Shown piece by piece: positions 16,889 through 25,441 of a DNA stretch of 64,000 nt. The notes under the pieces are model-generated. The model was not told the origin of the DNA, made no database searches, and was given only the letters and a program-made list of their open reading frames with translations. Position numbers and translations under genes: made by a program. The first letter of the stretch is position 1; every line of letters starts with the position of its first letter. The stretch comes from QIAW01 sp035487295 (GTDB lineage: Bacteria; Acidobacteriota; Terriglobia; Terriglobales; Acidobacteriaceae): assembly GCA_035487295.1 (NCBI GenBank), contig DATHMH010000020.1, positions 62,001 through 126,000 of the forward strand, written 5' to 3'.

Positions 16889-18496
16889 TGGATTCAGGAA
16901 TTTCGTGCGCTCTTCCTCGAAGTCTTCCAATGCCTTTTCGGTTGCAGCGGTGGTCCAGCCCATCACTTCTCCAATTTTGTGCGCCGCCTCAGCGCTGCAC
17001 TCTTCAGACCAGCATGCGCCCAGCGCGGCTGGAGCACGCCGCAACAGCGCGTCGCCCAGCGTAACCGCCTGCTGGCTTGCAAAGGCCACGACCGCTTCGG
17101 CTACCATGTGCACTGTATGGGGGCAGAGGGGGGCACGATATTGTTCAGCGCGTGCCGCCAGCCGGGCAATGACTAATGCTCTGCGGCCATGCCATTCAGC
17201 TAGAGCGCGGGCCGCGGATTCGGAGATGCCGGCAAACAGGGCAATGTGCCTTGACCACTGGCGCAGAGTTGTTTCCACACCGTCGAGTGGCGCCAGGGCA
17301 ATCTGGAGAGTGCCGGCGCACTCGCGGTAAGCTCCAATTTTGCGCGCGCACTGGCGGGCCAGGCTGGCTGCGGTGGTCAATTTGCCTCCAATCACAGAAA
17401 TCAATCCGGCAGCTCCTTCTTCGGAGTGGTCATGCAAGAAGTGTCTGCGCGTAATGGCGTCCGGAGTCTTGTAGGGCGAATAGGGCAAAGGACGAACTCC
17501 CGCGAAGGCATAGCGTATGTCGCTCCTGGTGAAATGCTGGTGCGGGAAGAAAGATGTGAGCGAGCTCAACAGGTAATCAATTTCCGTATCCGAGGGTTTC
17601 GTTTCTCCTGGCTCGGTGTCATCGGCAACCTCCGTAGATCCCACCAGAAGCTGACCGTTCCATGGAATTACAAAGAAAGGACGATGGTCAGCAGCTTCGG
17701 TATATACCGCCGAGCGCGGCATGCCGGCAACCGCTGGTAAGACAATATGGCTGCCGCGGATCCCGCCGACCAGCCGCTGGGCATCGCGTAGAGGGAACTG
17801 ACGGCACACGTGGTCGCACCACGGTCCCGTGGCATTGATGATCCACGAAGCCTCAACGGTCTGCTCGCTGCCGTCGAGTTGATCGCGAAAAACCACGGAA
17901 TGGGCGCGGCCATCTTCGACCTTCAAATCCAGCACCCGCGCGTGGTTCCTGGCCACGCAACCCAATTGCAGCGCGTCGGTGAGCCACTCGGCAACCAATA
18001 GCTCAGGAAATTCACATTGGGCGTCTTCGTAGCAGAACGTGGAAAAAGCAACTCCATGGTCAAGCTGCTCTTCTAAAAGCCGGCAATCTGATTTTGAATC
18101 GCTGGTATGGCCATGCTGGCCTCCCAGGGCCTTATAAAGCCACAGCCCGGCGCGAATTGCCAATGCACTGTGGCGCAAACCAGGTTTGAGCGCCAGCAGG
18201 AACTGCATGGGGCGGACCAAATGTGGCTGTTGGCGCAGAAGCTGCTCGCGCTCTTTGAGGGATTCCCGGACGAGTCCTAATTCCCCATGCTCCAGATAGC
18301 GCAAGCCGCCGTGGATGATGCGCGTGGAACGGCTGGTAGTGCCGGAAGCAAAATCATTCTGCTCCAAAAGCAGCGCGCGTTTGCCGCTTTGGGCGCACTC
18401 TCGGGCAATGGCCACTCCGCTGATGCCGCCGCCAATGACCACTACATCAAAGTGGTTGCCGTCCAGGGAAGGCCGAATCGTACTAAGAGCCTCCAT
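16826..18496 (-). CDS. glpD: Glycerol-3-phosphate dehydrogenase, FAD-dependent
   Basis: GlpD oxidises glycerol-3-phosphate to dihydroxyacetone phosphate and passes electrons to the quinone pool at the membrane. The 556-residue product has the FAD-binding motif V-V-V-I-G-G-G-I-S-G near residue 20. The GlpD signature S-G-T-T-S-R-S-T-R-I-I-H-G-G-L-R-Y-L comes soon after, and G-G-K-L-T-T-A in the middle. The last 20 or so residues (Gly/Pro/Arg-rich) are encoded in the 63 bases shared with the opposite-strand phosphodiesterase gene and look like a late extension. No glycerol kinase or facilitator is adjacent. Confidence 0.94.
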   Translation of the reverse strand: MEALSTIRPSLDGNHFDVVVIGGGISGVAIARECAQSGKRALLLEQNDFASGTTSRSTRIIHGGLRYLEHGELGLVRESLKEREQLLRQQPHLVRPMQFLLALKPGLRHSALAIRAGLWLYKALGGQHGHTSDSKSDCRLLEEQLDHGVAFSTFCYEDAQCEFPELLVAEWLTDALQLGCVARNHARVLDLKVEDGRAHSVVFRDQLDGSEQTVEASWIINATGPWCDHVCRQFPLRDAQRLVGGIRGSHIVLPAVAGMPRSAVYTEAADHRPFFVIPWNGQLLVGSTEVADDTEPGETKPSDTEIDYLLSSLTSFFPHQHFTRSDIRYAFAGVRPLPYSPYKTPDAITRRHFLHDHSEEGAAGLISVIGGKLTTAASLARQCARKIGAYRECAGTLQIALAPLDGVETTLRQWSRHIALFAGISESAARALAEWHGRRALVIARLAARAEQYRAPLCPHTVHMVAEAVVAFASQQAVTLGDALLRRAPAALGACWSEECSAEAAHKIGEVMGWTTAATEKALEDFEEERTKFLNPSPGGRPLAGPTRPGMGKCAA

Positions 18497-18659
18497 ACTT
18501 AATTAATTAGATGCCGAGTAACAGCCGGATAGCCAGGCTTTTTCTGCCGTCCGCGGGTACTAAAGTCACATCTGTTTTCCGGGACCTGGGGATGGGGTGG
18601 GGACAATCCAGCGGTTGCTTATTTGCTGGCTTGCGACGATATCGTTTAGATTAAAACCC

Positions 18660-19568
18660 ATGCCAACCACAGGAGAGCGATTCGAACGCGCTGTCTCGAT
18701 CATGGCGCGATTGCGCGGTCCAGGCGGCTGCCCCTGGGACCGTGAGCAGACCTTTGATTCCATCAAGCCCTATACCCTGGAGGAAACCTACGAAGTTCTA
18801 GAGGCGATCGATAATCGCGACTTTGACGAACTGCGCGGCGAGCTGGGCGACCTGCTGCTGCAGGTTCTGTTTTATGCCCAGATGGCGAAAGACGAAGACC
18901 GTTTCGGCATCGATGAAGTGCTTGATCGCCTTTGCTATAAGCTGATCGGCCGCCATCCTCATGTTTTCGGAGAGGTAAAGGCCGAAACTTCGGCTGAAGT
19001 ATTACGGAATTGGGAGGCCCTGAAGGCGGAAGAAAAGAAAAATCGCCAGATGGCAAAAGACGAAAATCAGAGTGAGCCGCCGCCTGCCCAACCGTCGTCG
19101 GTGCTCTCTGGAGTTTCATCCGGAATTCCAGCACTGCTCGAAGCCTACAAGCTCAGCTCGCGTGCCGCCCATGCAGGTTTTGACTGGCCCGATATTTCTG
19201 GTGTATTCGAAAAACTGGAAGAAGAAACCAAAGAGCTTAAGAAGGACCTGAAAGAATTTCCCGCTCCCGGCCCCCGCCCTCACGGACGCGGCATCGCCGG
19301 CTCCGGTACTGCTCAAATTCCGGAAAACCTGCGCCAGCGTCTGGAAGACGAAATCGGGGATCTATTATTCGTGGTAGTGAATTTGGCGCGTTACCTTTCT
19401 CTTGATTCCGAGCTGGCGCTGAAAAAGACCAATCGTAAATTCAGGCGCCGCTTCCAATATGTAGAAGAGCAGTTGCGCGCTCAGGGACGCAAACCGGAAG
19501 AAGCTTCTTTGCAAGAGATGGAAACGCTGTGGCAGGAATCGAAACAAAAAAATCCGTCGGAGCGATAG
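18660..19568 (+). CDS. mazG: Nucleoside triphosphate pyrophosphohydrolase MazG
   Basis: MazG hydrolyses NTPs and dNTPs to monophosphates, clearing abnormal nucleotides and lowering (p)ppGpp-related stress signals. The product has two MazG domains: the first holds E-E-T-Y-E-V with the later E-L-G-D-L-L (residues about 40-70), the second E-E-T-K-E-L with E-I-G-D-L-L (about 190-245). They are joined by a variable linker, and the second domain carries a Pro/Gly-rich insert (about 208-222). ATG 18660 is chosen because homologous sequence starts there; a longer in-frame start at 18597 adds 21 hydrophobic residues without support. It is probably the first gene of a run with the acetyltransferase and racemase-like genes. 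Confidence 0.93.
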   Translation: MPTTGERFERAVSIMARLRGPGGCPWDREQTFDSIKPYTLEETYEVLEAIDNRDFDELRGELGDLLLQVLFYAQMAKDEDRFGIDEVLDRLCYKLIGRHPHVFGEVKAETSAEVLRNWEALKAEEKKNRQMAKDENQSEPPPAQPSSVLSGVSSGIPALLEAYKLSSRAAHAGFDWPDISGVFEKLEEETKELKKDLKEFPAPGPRPHGRGIAGSGTAQIPENLRQRLEDEIGDLLFVVVNLARYLSLDSELALKKTNRKFRRRFQYVEEQLRAQGRKPEEASLQEMETLWQESKQKNPSER

Positions 19569-19579
19569 CCGATAAAAGC

Positions 19580-20362
19580 ATGCTGACTGCTGAAACCATT
19601 GTGATTCGTAAGTGCGTGGAGTTTGCTGAATTGCAGGCCTGCATCGCCATACAAAAAGACGTTTGGCAATTCGACGATGCCGACCTAGTTCCATTGCGCA
19701 TGTTTGTGGTGGCGCAAAAGATCGGCGGACAGGTGATCGGAGCTTTCCACGGCAAGGAGTTGGTTGGCTTTGTGTTCTCCATTCCCGGCACACGGGCGGG
19801 CAAGCCCTACCTGCACTCCCACATGATGGCGGTGCGCGAGCAATACCGTAATTCCGGGCTGGGACAAAAGCTGAAGCTGGCGCAGCGCGAAGATGCCCTC
19901 GCCCGCCACTTCGATCTTATTGAGTGGACCTTTGACCCCCTGGAGATCAAGAACTCATTTTTGAATATTGCAAAGCTGGGTGCAATCACCCGGCGTTATA
20001 GCGTCAACCATTATGGAATGTCCTCCTCGCCTTTGCAGGGAGGGCTTCCCACTGATCGGCTGGTTGCTGAATGGTGGCTGCGTTCAAAACGGGTGACCGG
20101 TCTTTTGAAGTCCGGAGCGCCTCCGCTCAAGCCGGTCGTGACCATAGATGTGCCGGCGCAAATCTACGAATGGAAATCTGCACCTCATACTCGTGAGTCA
20201 GCCAAACAACTGCAATTGCGAAACCGCGAAGCGTTTCTCAAAGCTTTTTCCGAAGGCCTGGCGGTTTTAGCATACGAACGCGATACACAGGGCAACGGGA
20301 AATTTCTGCTGGGCAGGTGGGATGAACCATGGTCCTACGCCCATGAAGAAGAAACGCCATGA
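19580..20362 (+). CDS. GNAT-family N-acyltransferase
   Basis: The 260-residue product has a GNAT fold: the acetyl/acyl-CoA loop appears as R-E-Q-Y-R-N-S-G-L-G-Q-K-L (about residues 93-105), after a strand ending in H-S-H-M-M-A-V. It belongs to the large GNAT group (COG3375-like) often found next to enolase-superfamily racemases. ATG 19580 lies 11 bases after the mazG stop; a GTG at 19529 inside mazG is the alternative. Its stop overlaps the start of the next gene (ATGA), so the two are translationally coupled. By analogy with the Geobacillus D-amino acid pathway it could succinylate amino acids, but the acyl donor and acceptor are not proved by the sequence. Confidence 0.82.
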   Translation: MLTAETIVIRKCVEFAELQACIAIQKDVWQFDDADLVPLRMFVVAQKIGGQVIGAFHGKELVGFVFSIPGTRAGKPYLHSHMMAVREQYRNSGLGQKLKLAQREDALARHFDLIEWTFDPLEIKNSFLNIAKLGAITRRYSVNHYGMSSSPLQGGLPTDRLVAEWWLRSKRVTGLLKSGAPPLKPVVTIDVPAQIYEWKSAPHTRESAKQLQLRNREAFLKAFSEGLAVLAYERDTQGNGKFLLGRWDEPWSYAHEEETP

Positions 20363-21480
20363 TCAAGGTCGAGGCTATTACGCTGCGCGAAATCCGTATG
20401 CCGCTGGTGCACTTCTTTGAAACCAGCTTTGGCCGGACTTATCATCGGCGCATCCTGCTGGTTTGCATTCATTGTGATGGAATTGAAGCCTGGGGAGAGT
20501 GCGTGGCCGGTGAGGGGCCGCACTATTGCGAAGAATCCATTGACACCGCCTGGTATGTCACCCGTGAATATCTCGCGCCTGCTGTTCTGGGTAAATCTCT
20601 TGCTCATGGCCGCGATTGCGTGCCTCTGTTGGCCTCGGTCCGCGGTCACCGCATGGCCAAAGCGGCGGTTGAGAATGCGCTATGGCACGCCGAATCATTA
20701 CAGCAGGGAATTCCTCTCTGGAAGCTGCTCGGTGGCGCTCGCACTGAAGTTCCCAGCGGGGTCTCCATCGGTATTCAGGATTCCGTTGAGCAGTTGCTGG
20801 AAAAAATCCAGACCGAGCTCGCCGCCGGCTATCAGCGCATCAAGGTCAAGATCAAGCCTGGCTGGGATGTAAGCGTCATCGAGTGCATCCGGGCGCGCTG
20901 GCCCAAAATTCTGTTGAGCTGCGATGCCAATTCCGCATATAGGCTGGAAGATGCTAACCATGTCATGAAACTGGACGCATTCAACCTGCTGATGATCGAA
21001 CAACCGCTGTGGAGCGATGATATCTACTTTCATGCTCGCCTGCAAAAGCTGCTCAAGACTTCACTTTGCCTCGATGAAAGCATTCGCTCAGCGCGCGATG
21101 CCCAAATGGCGGCCGAGCTCGGGTCTTGCAGAATCATAAATATCAAGGTGGGCCGCGTCGGAGGTTTCAGCGAAGCCATTGCAGTGCACAATGTTTGCCA
21201 AGCGGCAGGGATTCCCGTATGGTGCGGTGGAATGCTGGAATCGGGCATCGGACGCGCCCAAAATCTGGCGCTTTCCACGCTGGAAAACTTCACTTTGCCC
21301 GGCGATGTTTCCGCTTCAAAACGTTACTGGAAGGAAGATATTATCGAGCCCGAAGTGCTGGTGTCACCTCAAGGTACGATTCGTGTTTCGAGTGATGTTG
21401 GAATCGGCCACCAGGTCCGGAAAGACTTGATTCAGCAGCTCACTGTCAGGGAAGAAACTCTGAGCGCCGTTTCTGCCTAG
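20359..21480 (+). CDS. Enolase-superfamily N-succinylamino acid racemase / o-succinylbenzoate synthase
   Basis: This 373-residue protein belongs to the MenC/NSAR branch of the enolase superfamily. The catalytic K-x-K is in I-K-V-K-I-K-P-G-W-D (about 163-172). Metal ligands follow as the aspartate of S-C-D-A-N-S, the glutamate of M-I-E-Q-P-L and the aspartate of C-L-D-E-S. The second catalytic lysine lies in I-N-I-K-V-G-R-V-G-G. Proteins of this branch make o-succinylbenzoate for menaquinone, racemise N-succinylamino acids, or do both. The four-base overlap with a GNAT gene and the absence of other men genes favour a racemase, as an inference. It converges with the minus-strand gene ending at 21483, leaving 2 bases. 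Confidence 0.87.
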   Translation: MIKVEAITLREIRMPLVHFFETSFGRTYHRRILLVCIHCDGIEAWGECVAGEGPHYCEESIDTAWYVTREYLAPAVLGKSLAHGRDCVPLLASVRGHRMAKAAVENALWHAESLQQGIPLWKLLGGARTEVPSGVSIGIQDSVEQLLEKIQTELAAGYQRIKVKIKPGWDVSVIECIRARWPKILLSCDANSAYRLEDANHVMKLDAFNLLMIEQPLWSDDIYFHARLQKLLKTSLCLDESIRSARDAQMAAELGSCRIINIKVGRVGGFSEAIAVHNVCQAAGIPVWCGGMLESGIGRAQNLALSTLENFTLPGDVSASKRYWKEDIIEPEVLVSPQGTIRVSSDVGIGHQVRKDLIQQLTVREETLSAVSA

Positions 21481-21482
21481 AG

Positions 21483-22436
21483 CTATTTCGCGGTGGCTTT
21501 AGGTACACTGTTTCGATCCTGGGCGAGCTGAGGGTTCTGTTGCTTCAGCACATTGATCCCTTCTTCCAGGCTAAGATGAGGAGGAGCGGGATGAAAATCG
21601 CCGGTAAGTTCTTTTTCGTCAATGTTTAACTTCTTAAATAGAAGCACGCGCCCGGTAAACTTTATCTCCAGCATTGTTGTTTCCCATCGGCGCGGACTGA
21701 TCTTAGACTGCTCCACCACAAACGCCCCGCCCTTATCCAGGTGCCCGAAGATGCCCCAACCGAAGGTGACTTCCTGCGTCAGGTGGGCATCGATCTTGAC
21801 CAGACGCTTCTCGGCGGCATCAATAAGCATGGTGCCTTCCATGCCGCGATAAATCTGCGTCTCGCGGCTGGGAGGATCGAAGTTTGGATTCGGCTTGAAC
21901 TGCAAACGCACCAACGTGCCATATTGAGGAGAATCTTCCGTCCCTTCATATTGAAAGATAAAAGCATCAGGCATGGCCTGCAGCATTTTCGTGGTGCGTT
22001 CTTCGTCTTCGAGTTGCTCCTTGCGGTGTTTGCTCTTGGTTTCCGGATCGGTCGCAAGTTTTTGCAGATGCATGTCCTCTTTCCGCATCTGGTCGGCTGG
22101 GAGCGGCTTGCCATTCATCGCCACTAACCGGCCCACGGCGCCCTCATCGGTCTCCACATATTCCTTGATTTGCTCGCCGCTGCCGGAGAGTTTGTGGACC
22201 ATATAAAAATATTTCTCGTCCCCAATTGTCTGCTTCAGTTCGTTGTCGATTGCTTGCCGCACAAGATCATTAGCTGAGGTGGGTAAATGGAAGTCCTCAG
22301 CAGGAGAGTGAGAGGCAGAGCTATCCTGCTGCTTTCCGCCTCTGGCATTCGATGGCAGCGCCAGAAAAACGGCTGCAAAAGCGATAAACAGGGCCGAAGG
22401 CGAGAGGGTTCCTCTCCTGCGTTCGCAAGATTGCAT
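21483..22436 (-). CDS. Secreted/periplasmic protein of unknown function
   Basis: The 317-residue product has an export signal (R-R at 6-8, hydrophobic residues about 12-28, likely cut near residue 32). The mature part begins with a low-complexity Ser/His stretch, then a charged helical region rich in Lys/Glu (about 105-150). A beta-rich region follows, with T-M-L-I-D-A-A-E-K-R-L-V-K-I-D-A-H-L and later L-E-I-K-F-T-G-R-V, resembling outer-membrane lipoprotein-sorting-like folds that sit on acyl chains. That resemblance is impressionistic. It stands alone, convergent with the racemase-like gene. Confidence 0.6.
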   Translation of the reverse strand: MQSCERRRGTLSPSALFIAFAAVFLALPSNARGGKQQDSSASHSPAEDFHLPTSANDLVRQAIDNELKQTIGDEKYFYMVHKLSGSGEQIKEYVETDEGAVGRLVAMNGKPLPADQMRKEDMHLQKLATDPETKSKHRKEQLEDEERTTKMLQAMPDAFIFQYEGTEDSPQYGTLVRLQFKPNPNFDPPSRETQIYRGMEGTMLIDAAEKRLVKIDAHLTQEVTFGWGIFGHLDKGGAFVVEQSKISPRRWETTMLEIKFTGRVLLFKKLNIDEKELTGDFHPAPPHLSLEEGINVLKQQNPQLAQDRNSVPKATAK

Positions 22437-23045
22437 AAGACCTTATGAGATTAGAGTGTTCCAGCAGCTTTTCCGTTGCACAGAAAATGGCTGAAACTCA
22501 ATAACTGCCCCAAAGAAGAGAGGCTGGCATGAGGCCAGCCTCTGAGGAGGAGGAGAAATATGAGGGTTATGAGAGCAAGGGTCGGCCGTTCGGAAAGGCA
22601 GTCCCACTGGTAAGAAGTTGCTCCAATGACAAAAACCGTTGTTCCCCTGGTTTTCGGTCTTCATCGACTGGCGCAACAATCCGATCAGGCCGACACTCTC
22701 TAGGCATTGCACGCTTTTGGCCAAACGCTGATTGCACTTGCACATGGTTAACTAAGTGATAAACATTGGTAATTTAAATATTTGAGCCACAGGAAGCGGA
22801 TAAGCCTAAGCTGCCTGGTGCACATATATACTCTTTAGTTACCCTTGGATTCCATCCCTGTGGTGCCGGGTTCTCAGGCACCAATCTTGGATGAGCGTCA
22901 GCCGTCTCCCGAGTAGAAGGGCTTTCTTCGCGGGCAGGAAGGCAGTATAGTGTGCAGAACGCCATCCTGATCTCTGCCGTCTGAGCTGCCGAATTTTTGT
23001 GCTTCGGGCCATCCGATCAGTCTGAGCGAACAATGGGAGAGAATT
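22437..23045. other. Intergenic region with hairpins upstream of bactofilin
   Basis: About 610 bases between divergent genes. It holds a perfect 10-bp hairpin at 22519-22543 and a strong ribosome-site-like GGAGGAGGAG in front of a 17-codon frame at 22559 (reads M-R-V-M-R-A then stop). A second stem GGTGCC/GGCACC lies at 22862-22882. None of the longer frames looks like a protein. The right end has GGGAGAG before the bactofilin start. A structured RNA is possible but unidentified. Confidence 0.35.
22519..22543. terminator. Strong hairpin, possible terminator of an unseen transcript
   Basis: AGAGGCTGGC and GCCAGCCTCT pair perfectly around the loop ATGAG. There is no T-run on the plus side; reading the minus strand, the stem is followed by CTTCTTTGG, a weak U-tract. 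Its arms resemble those of the confident terminator at 34625. It lies 83 bases upstream of the minus gene, so it could end a small upstream transcript or act as an attenuator. Confidence 0.35.
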
Positions 23046-23624
23046 ATGTGGAAAGCGCGTCCTGAAGAAAAACCAACTGGCTCAGCGGCCCCGGCCCCGA
23101 GCACGACCAACAACAGCACCACCATGAGCGCCACGCCAGTCACAGCTGTTGTCAGCGCCGGCGCCGCAGCCGCGCCAGCCGCGTCCGCTGCACCGCGTTC
23201 AACTTTTGTTCCACAGCGCCAGGCTGAGAATTTCCGCGCCGAGGTCGCGCACATCGGAAAATCGGTGCTGATCAAAGGCGAGCTTTCCGGAAGCGAAGAC
23301 TTGTATCTCGATGGCGAGGTCGAGGGCAGCGTTGACCTCAAGCAGCACAGCCTGACTGTGGGACCGCATGGCCGTATCCGCGCCAACATTCGCGCCCGTG
23401 AGGTCATCGTGCACGGTAAGGTTGACGGCAACATAGCCGGCGATGAAAAGGTGGAGCTGAAGAAGTCAGCCGTGCTTAGCGGCGACATCACTACTCAACG
23501 CATCATGATCGAAGATGGAGCTTTCTTCAAAGGGGCCATTGACCTTCTGAAAGATGGAAAATCCCAGTCAGGAGACCACCGGCGTGAGCTGAGCTTTACC
23601 TCGGCTGCCGGATCGAATTCCTGA
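23046..23624 (+). CDS. Bactofilin
   Basis: Bactofilins polymerise without nucleotides into membrane-associated filaments that help organise cell shape and wall enzymes. The 192-residue product has a disordered Ala/Thr/Pro-rich N-terminus (1-60). The right-handed beta-helix core follows (about 65-165), seen as repeated hydrophobic-Gly steps such as I-G-K-S-V-L-I-K-G-E-L-S-G-S-E-D-L and L-D-G-E-V-E-G. A short polar tail ends the protein. ATG 23046 follows GGGAGAG. The next gene starts one base inside its stop codon, so they are translationally coupled. Confidence 0.92.
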   Translation: MWKARPEEKPTGSAAPAPSTTNNSTTMSATPVTAVVSAGAAAAPAASAAPRSTFVPQRQAENFRAEVAHIGKSVLIKGELSGSEDLYLDGEVEGSVDLKQHSLTVGPHGRIRANIRAREVIVHGKVDGNIAGDEKVELKKSAVLSGDITTQRIMIEDGAFFKGAIDLLKDGKSQSGDHRRELSFTSAAGSNS

Positions 23625-24274
23625 TGCCGCAGTTCTTGAAGATGTTCCGTAGTTCAACCACGGCTGGAACGCCGCCGTTAGCGCCATCGCAAGAGCGCGT
23701 GCCGCGGCGCTCCACCGGGTTCCAGGAATTTACCAAGGTCATACAGGCGAGGGAAGGGCTGAACGTGCTGGATCTGGGTCCTACCTCGCCTACGAATATT
23801 CACTATCTCACTTCACTCGGACACAAGATCTACAACGTGGATGTTCTGCTATCTTCGATGGATCCGGCGCTACTGAGTCCCGGGGAAGATGGCGTGGCCA
23901 CCGTGGACGTAGAGCGCTTCTTTGCCGAGAACCTCGTCTTTCGCGGAGAGCAGTTCGATGCCGTGCTGCTCTGGAGCGTCGCCGACTATCTGCCCGAGCT
24001 TCTGGTGAAGCCACTGGTGGAGCGAATTCACAGCGTGATGCAGCCTGGGGGAATGCTGCTGGGCTTCTTTCATACCAAGGACGCCGGCCCGCAGGCTCCA
24101 TATCATCGCTACCATATTGCCGGCGCCGATACCCTGGAACTGCAGCAAGTCCCGCGCTTCCGCCTGCAACGCGTCTTCAATAACCGGCACATCGAAAACC
24201 TCTTTCACAACTTCAAGTCCCTGAAGTTTTTTCTCGCCCGCGATCATACCCGCGAAGTTCTGGTTGTGCGCTAG
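23624..24274 (+). CDS. SAM-dependent methyltransferase-like protein
   Basis: The 216-residue product has a class I methyltransferase outline: N-V-L-D-L-G-P-T-S-P-T-N (about residues 47-58) replaces the usual D-x-G-x-G, followed by an acidic strand end (Y-N-V-D-V-L), F-D-A-V-L-L-W (motif about 108) and a P-G-G-M-L loop. The altered glycine motif suggests weak or lost SAM binding, so it may be structural or regulatory. Its start overlaps the bactofilin stop by one base, which points to a joint role, for example at the cell envelope. That role is an inference from coupling only. Confidence 0.72.
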   Translation: MPQFLKMFRSSTTAGTPPLAPSQERVPRRSTGFQEFTKVIQAREGLNVLDLGPTSPTNIHYLTSLGHKIYNVDVLLSSMDPALLSPGEDGVATVDVERFFAENLVFRGEQFDAVLLWSVADYLPELLVKPLVERIHSVMQPGGMLLGFFHTKDAGPQAPYHRYHIAGADTLELQQVPRFRLQRVFNNRHIENLFHNFKSLKFFLARDHTREVLVVR

Positions 24275-24318
24275 TCTGCACAGCCCAGGAACGGCTTTGT
24301 TACACGGCTGTCGCTGAC

Positions 24319-25419
24319 TTATTCCGCGATTCTTGTGGCTCGGAGCATGAGCCGCGTCATTCCCATAGTCTGGATAAGATGGGCAAGTGGAATTCGCACA
24401 GGACGCGGCAGTTCGATCATCCTTCTCACCCAGCGTGCGCGATGAAAGGCGGGAAGCAGTTTGCTTTTGTACTGTCGGGCGTAGGTTTCCAGGGCAGCTT
24501 GCAAGCCGCATTCCTTCCTCAAGAATGGAAGTAAGGCTTGCCCCGCCAGTATGCCGCTGTGCAGCGCCAGCGTGATTCCGTCACCGACGAATGGATCGAT
24601 AAATCCGGCGGCGTCTCCGGCGTTCATCATGTCGTCCTCAACCGGAACCGGTTTTCTGAACAGAAGCGGAGAGGTGGTAACGGTCTCCATCACCGGTATC
24701 CAATCCTGGCTGCGCCGATTAAGCTCAGGATGCAACCTGCACACTTCGCCCAGCGATGTAGCCACCTCGGCGCGCACCATGGCGCAGGCATTCACCCGCT
24801 GCTGTCCTACGGGCTGCACCCCGCAATAACCGCCATCAAAAAGGTAGAGATCAATTGCGTGCGGGGCCATGTCTTCGGTAAAGTGTGCCTTCAATCCAAT
24901 CCATTTGTTAAAGGAATCATTGGAGACCTTGACTCTTCGCTGCGTGAAGACAGACCATCTTCCCGCAGCGTTGATAAGCGCCGCGGACTGTATGCTGGTT
25001 CGTTCGAGCTGAAGCTTGAATGGGCCGCTTCCTTCAGCTTTCAAAACCGGGGCCTTCTCGCGGCAGTCAACCCCAAGCTTTCCCGCGTGCTGCCATAAGG
25101 CAAGATCGAGATCAAAGCGGGTGATGCTGGCCGCCGCGGGACGAATGGGCGACGACAGAACACGGCCATCAACCCGAATGTTGGCATAGCTGAGGGGCGG
25201 TACTTGCTTGAACAGAAGTGAAGTCTCCGCCGGTTGCAGGATCTTGCCAAGGACGGCTATGCCTTCAGGAGAGACGAATTCTCCGCAGACTTTGTGGCGG
25301 GGATAGGATCCGCGCTCGAGCATGAGGATTTTGGTAGCAGGCGCTGCCTGCATGACGGTGATGGCGGCGGCGCATCCCGCCAGCCCTCCACCAACGATCG
25401 CCAGGTCGTATCCACTCAT
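24319..25419 (-). CDS. FAD-dependent oxidoreductase (geranylgeranyl-reductase/monooxygenase-like)
   Basis: The 366-residue product has the FAD motif I-V-G-G-G-L-A-G-C-A-A-A near residue 10, a second motif R-G-S-Y-P-R-H-K-V-C-G-E-F typical of geranylgeranyl reductases, and N-A-G-D-A-A-G-F-I-D-P-F-V-G-D-G in the C-terminal half. It probably reduces or hydroxylates a lipid or polyketide-type substrate. The start at 25419 was chosen because the Rossmann strand begins there; the longer frame adds 26 residues and overlaps the upstream gene. It lies 22 bases after a methyltransferase gene on the same strand. Such reductase/methyltransferase pairs often accompany lipid or type III polyketide pathways, but no synthase is visible here. 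Confidence 0.85.
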   Translation of the reverse strand: MSGYDLAIVGGGLAGCAAAITVMQAAPATKILMLERGSYPRHKVCGEFVSPEGIAVLGKILQPAETSLLFKQVPPLSYANIRVDGRVLSSPIRPAAASITRFDLDLALWQHAGKLGVDCREKAPVLKAEGSGPFKLQLERTSIQSAALINAAGRWSVFTQRRVKVSNDSFNKWIGLKAHFTEDMAPHAIDLYLFDGGYCGVQPVGQQRVNACAMVRAEVATSLGEVCRLHPELNRRSQDWIPVMETVTTSPLLFRKPVPVEDDMMNAGDAAGFIDPFVGDGITLALHSGILAGQALLPFLRKECGLQAALETYARQYKSKLLPAFHRARWVRRMIELPRPVRIPLAHLIQTMGMTRLMLRATRIAE

Positions 25420-25441
25420 GCAATTCACACTCAAGACTAAC

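Noticed and set aside
22774..22965. A 63-codon minus-strand frame upstream of bactofilin
   Set aside because: No ribosome site, no protein-like composition; treated as intergenic.
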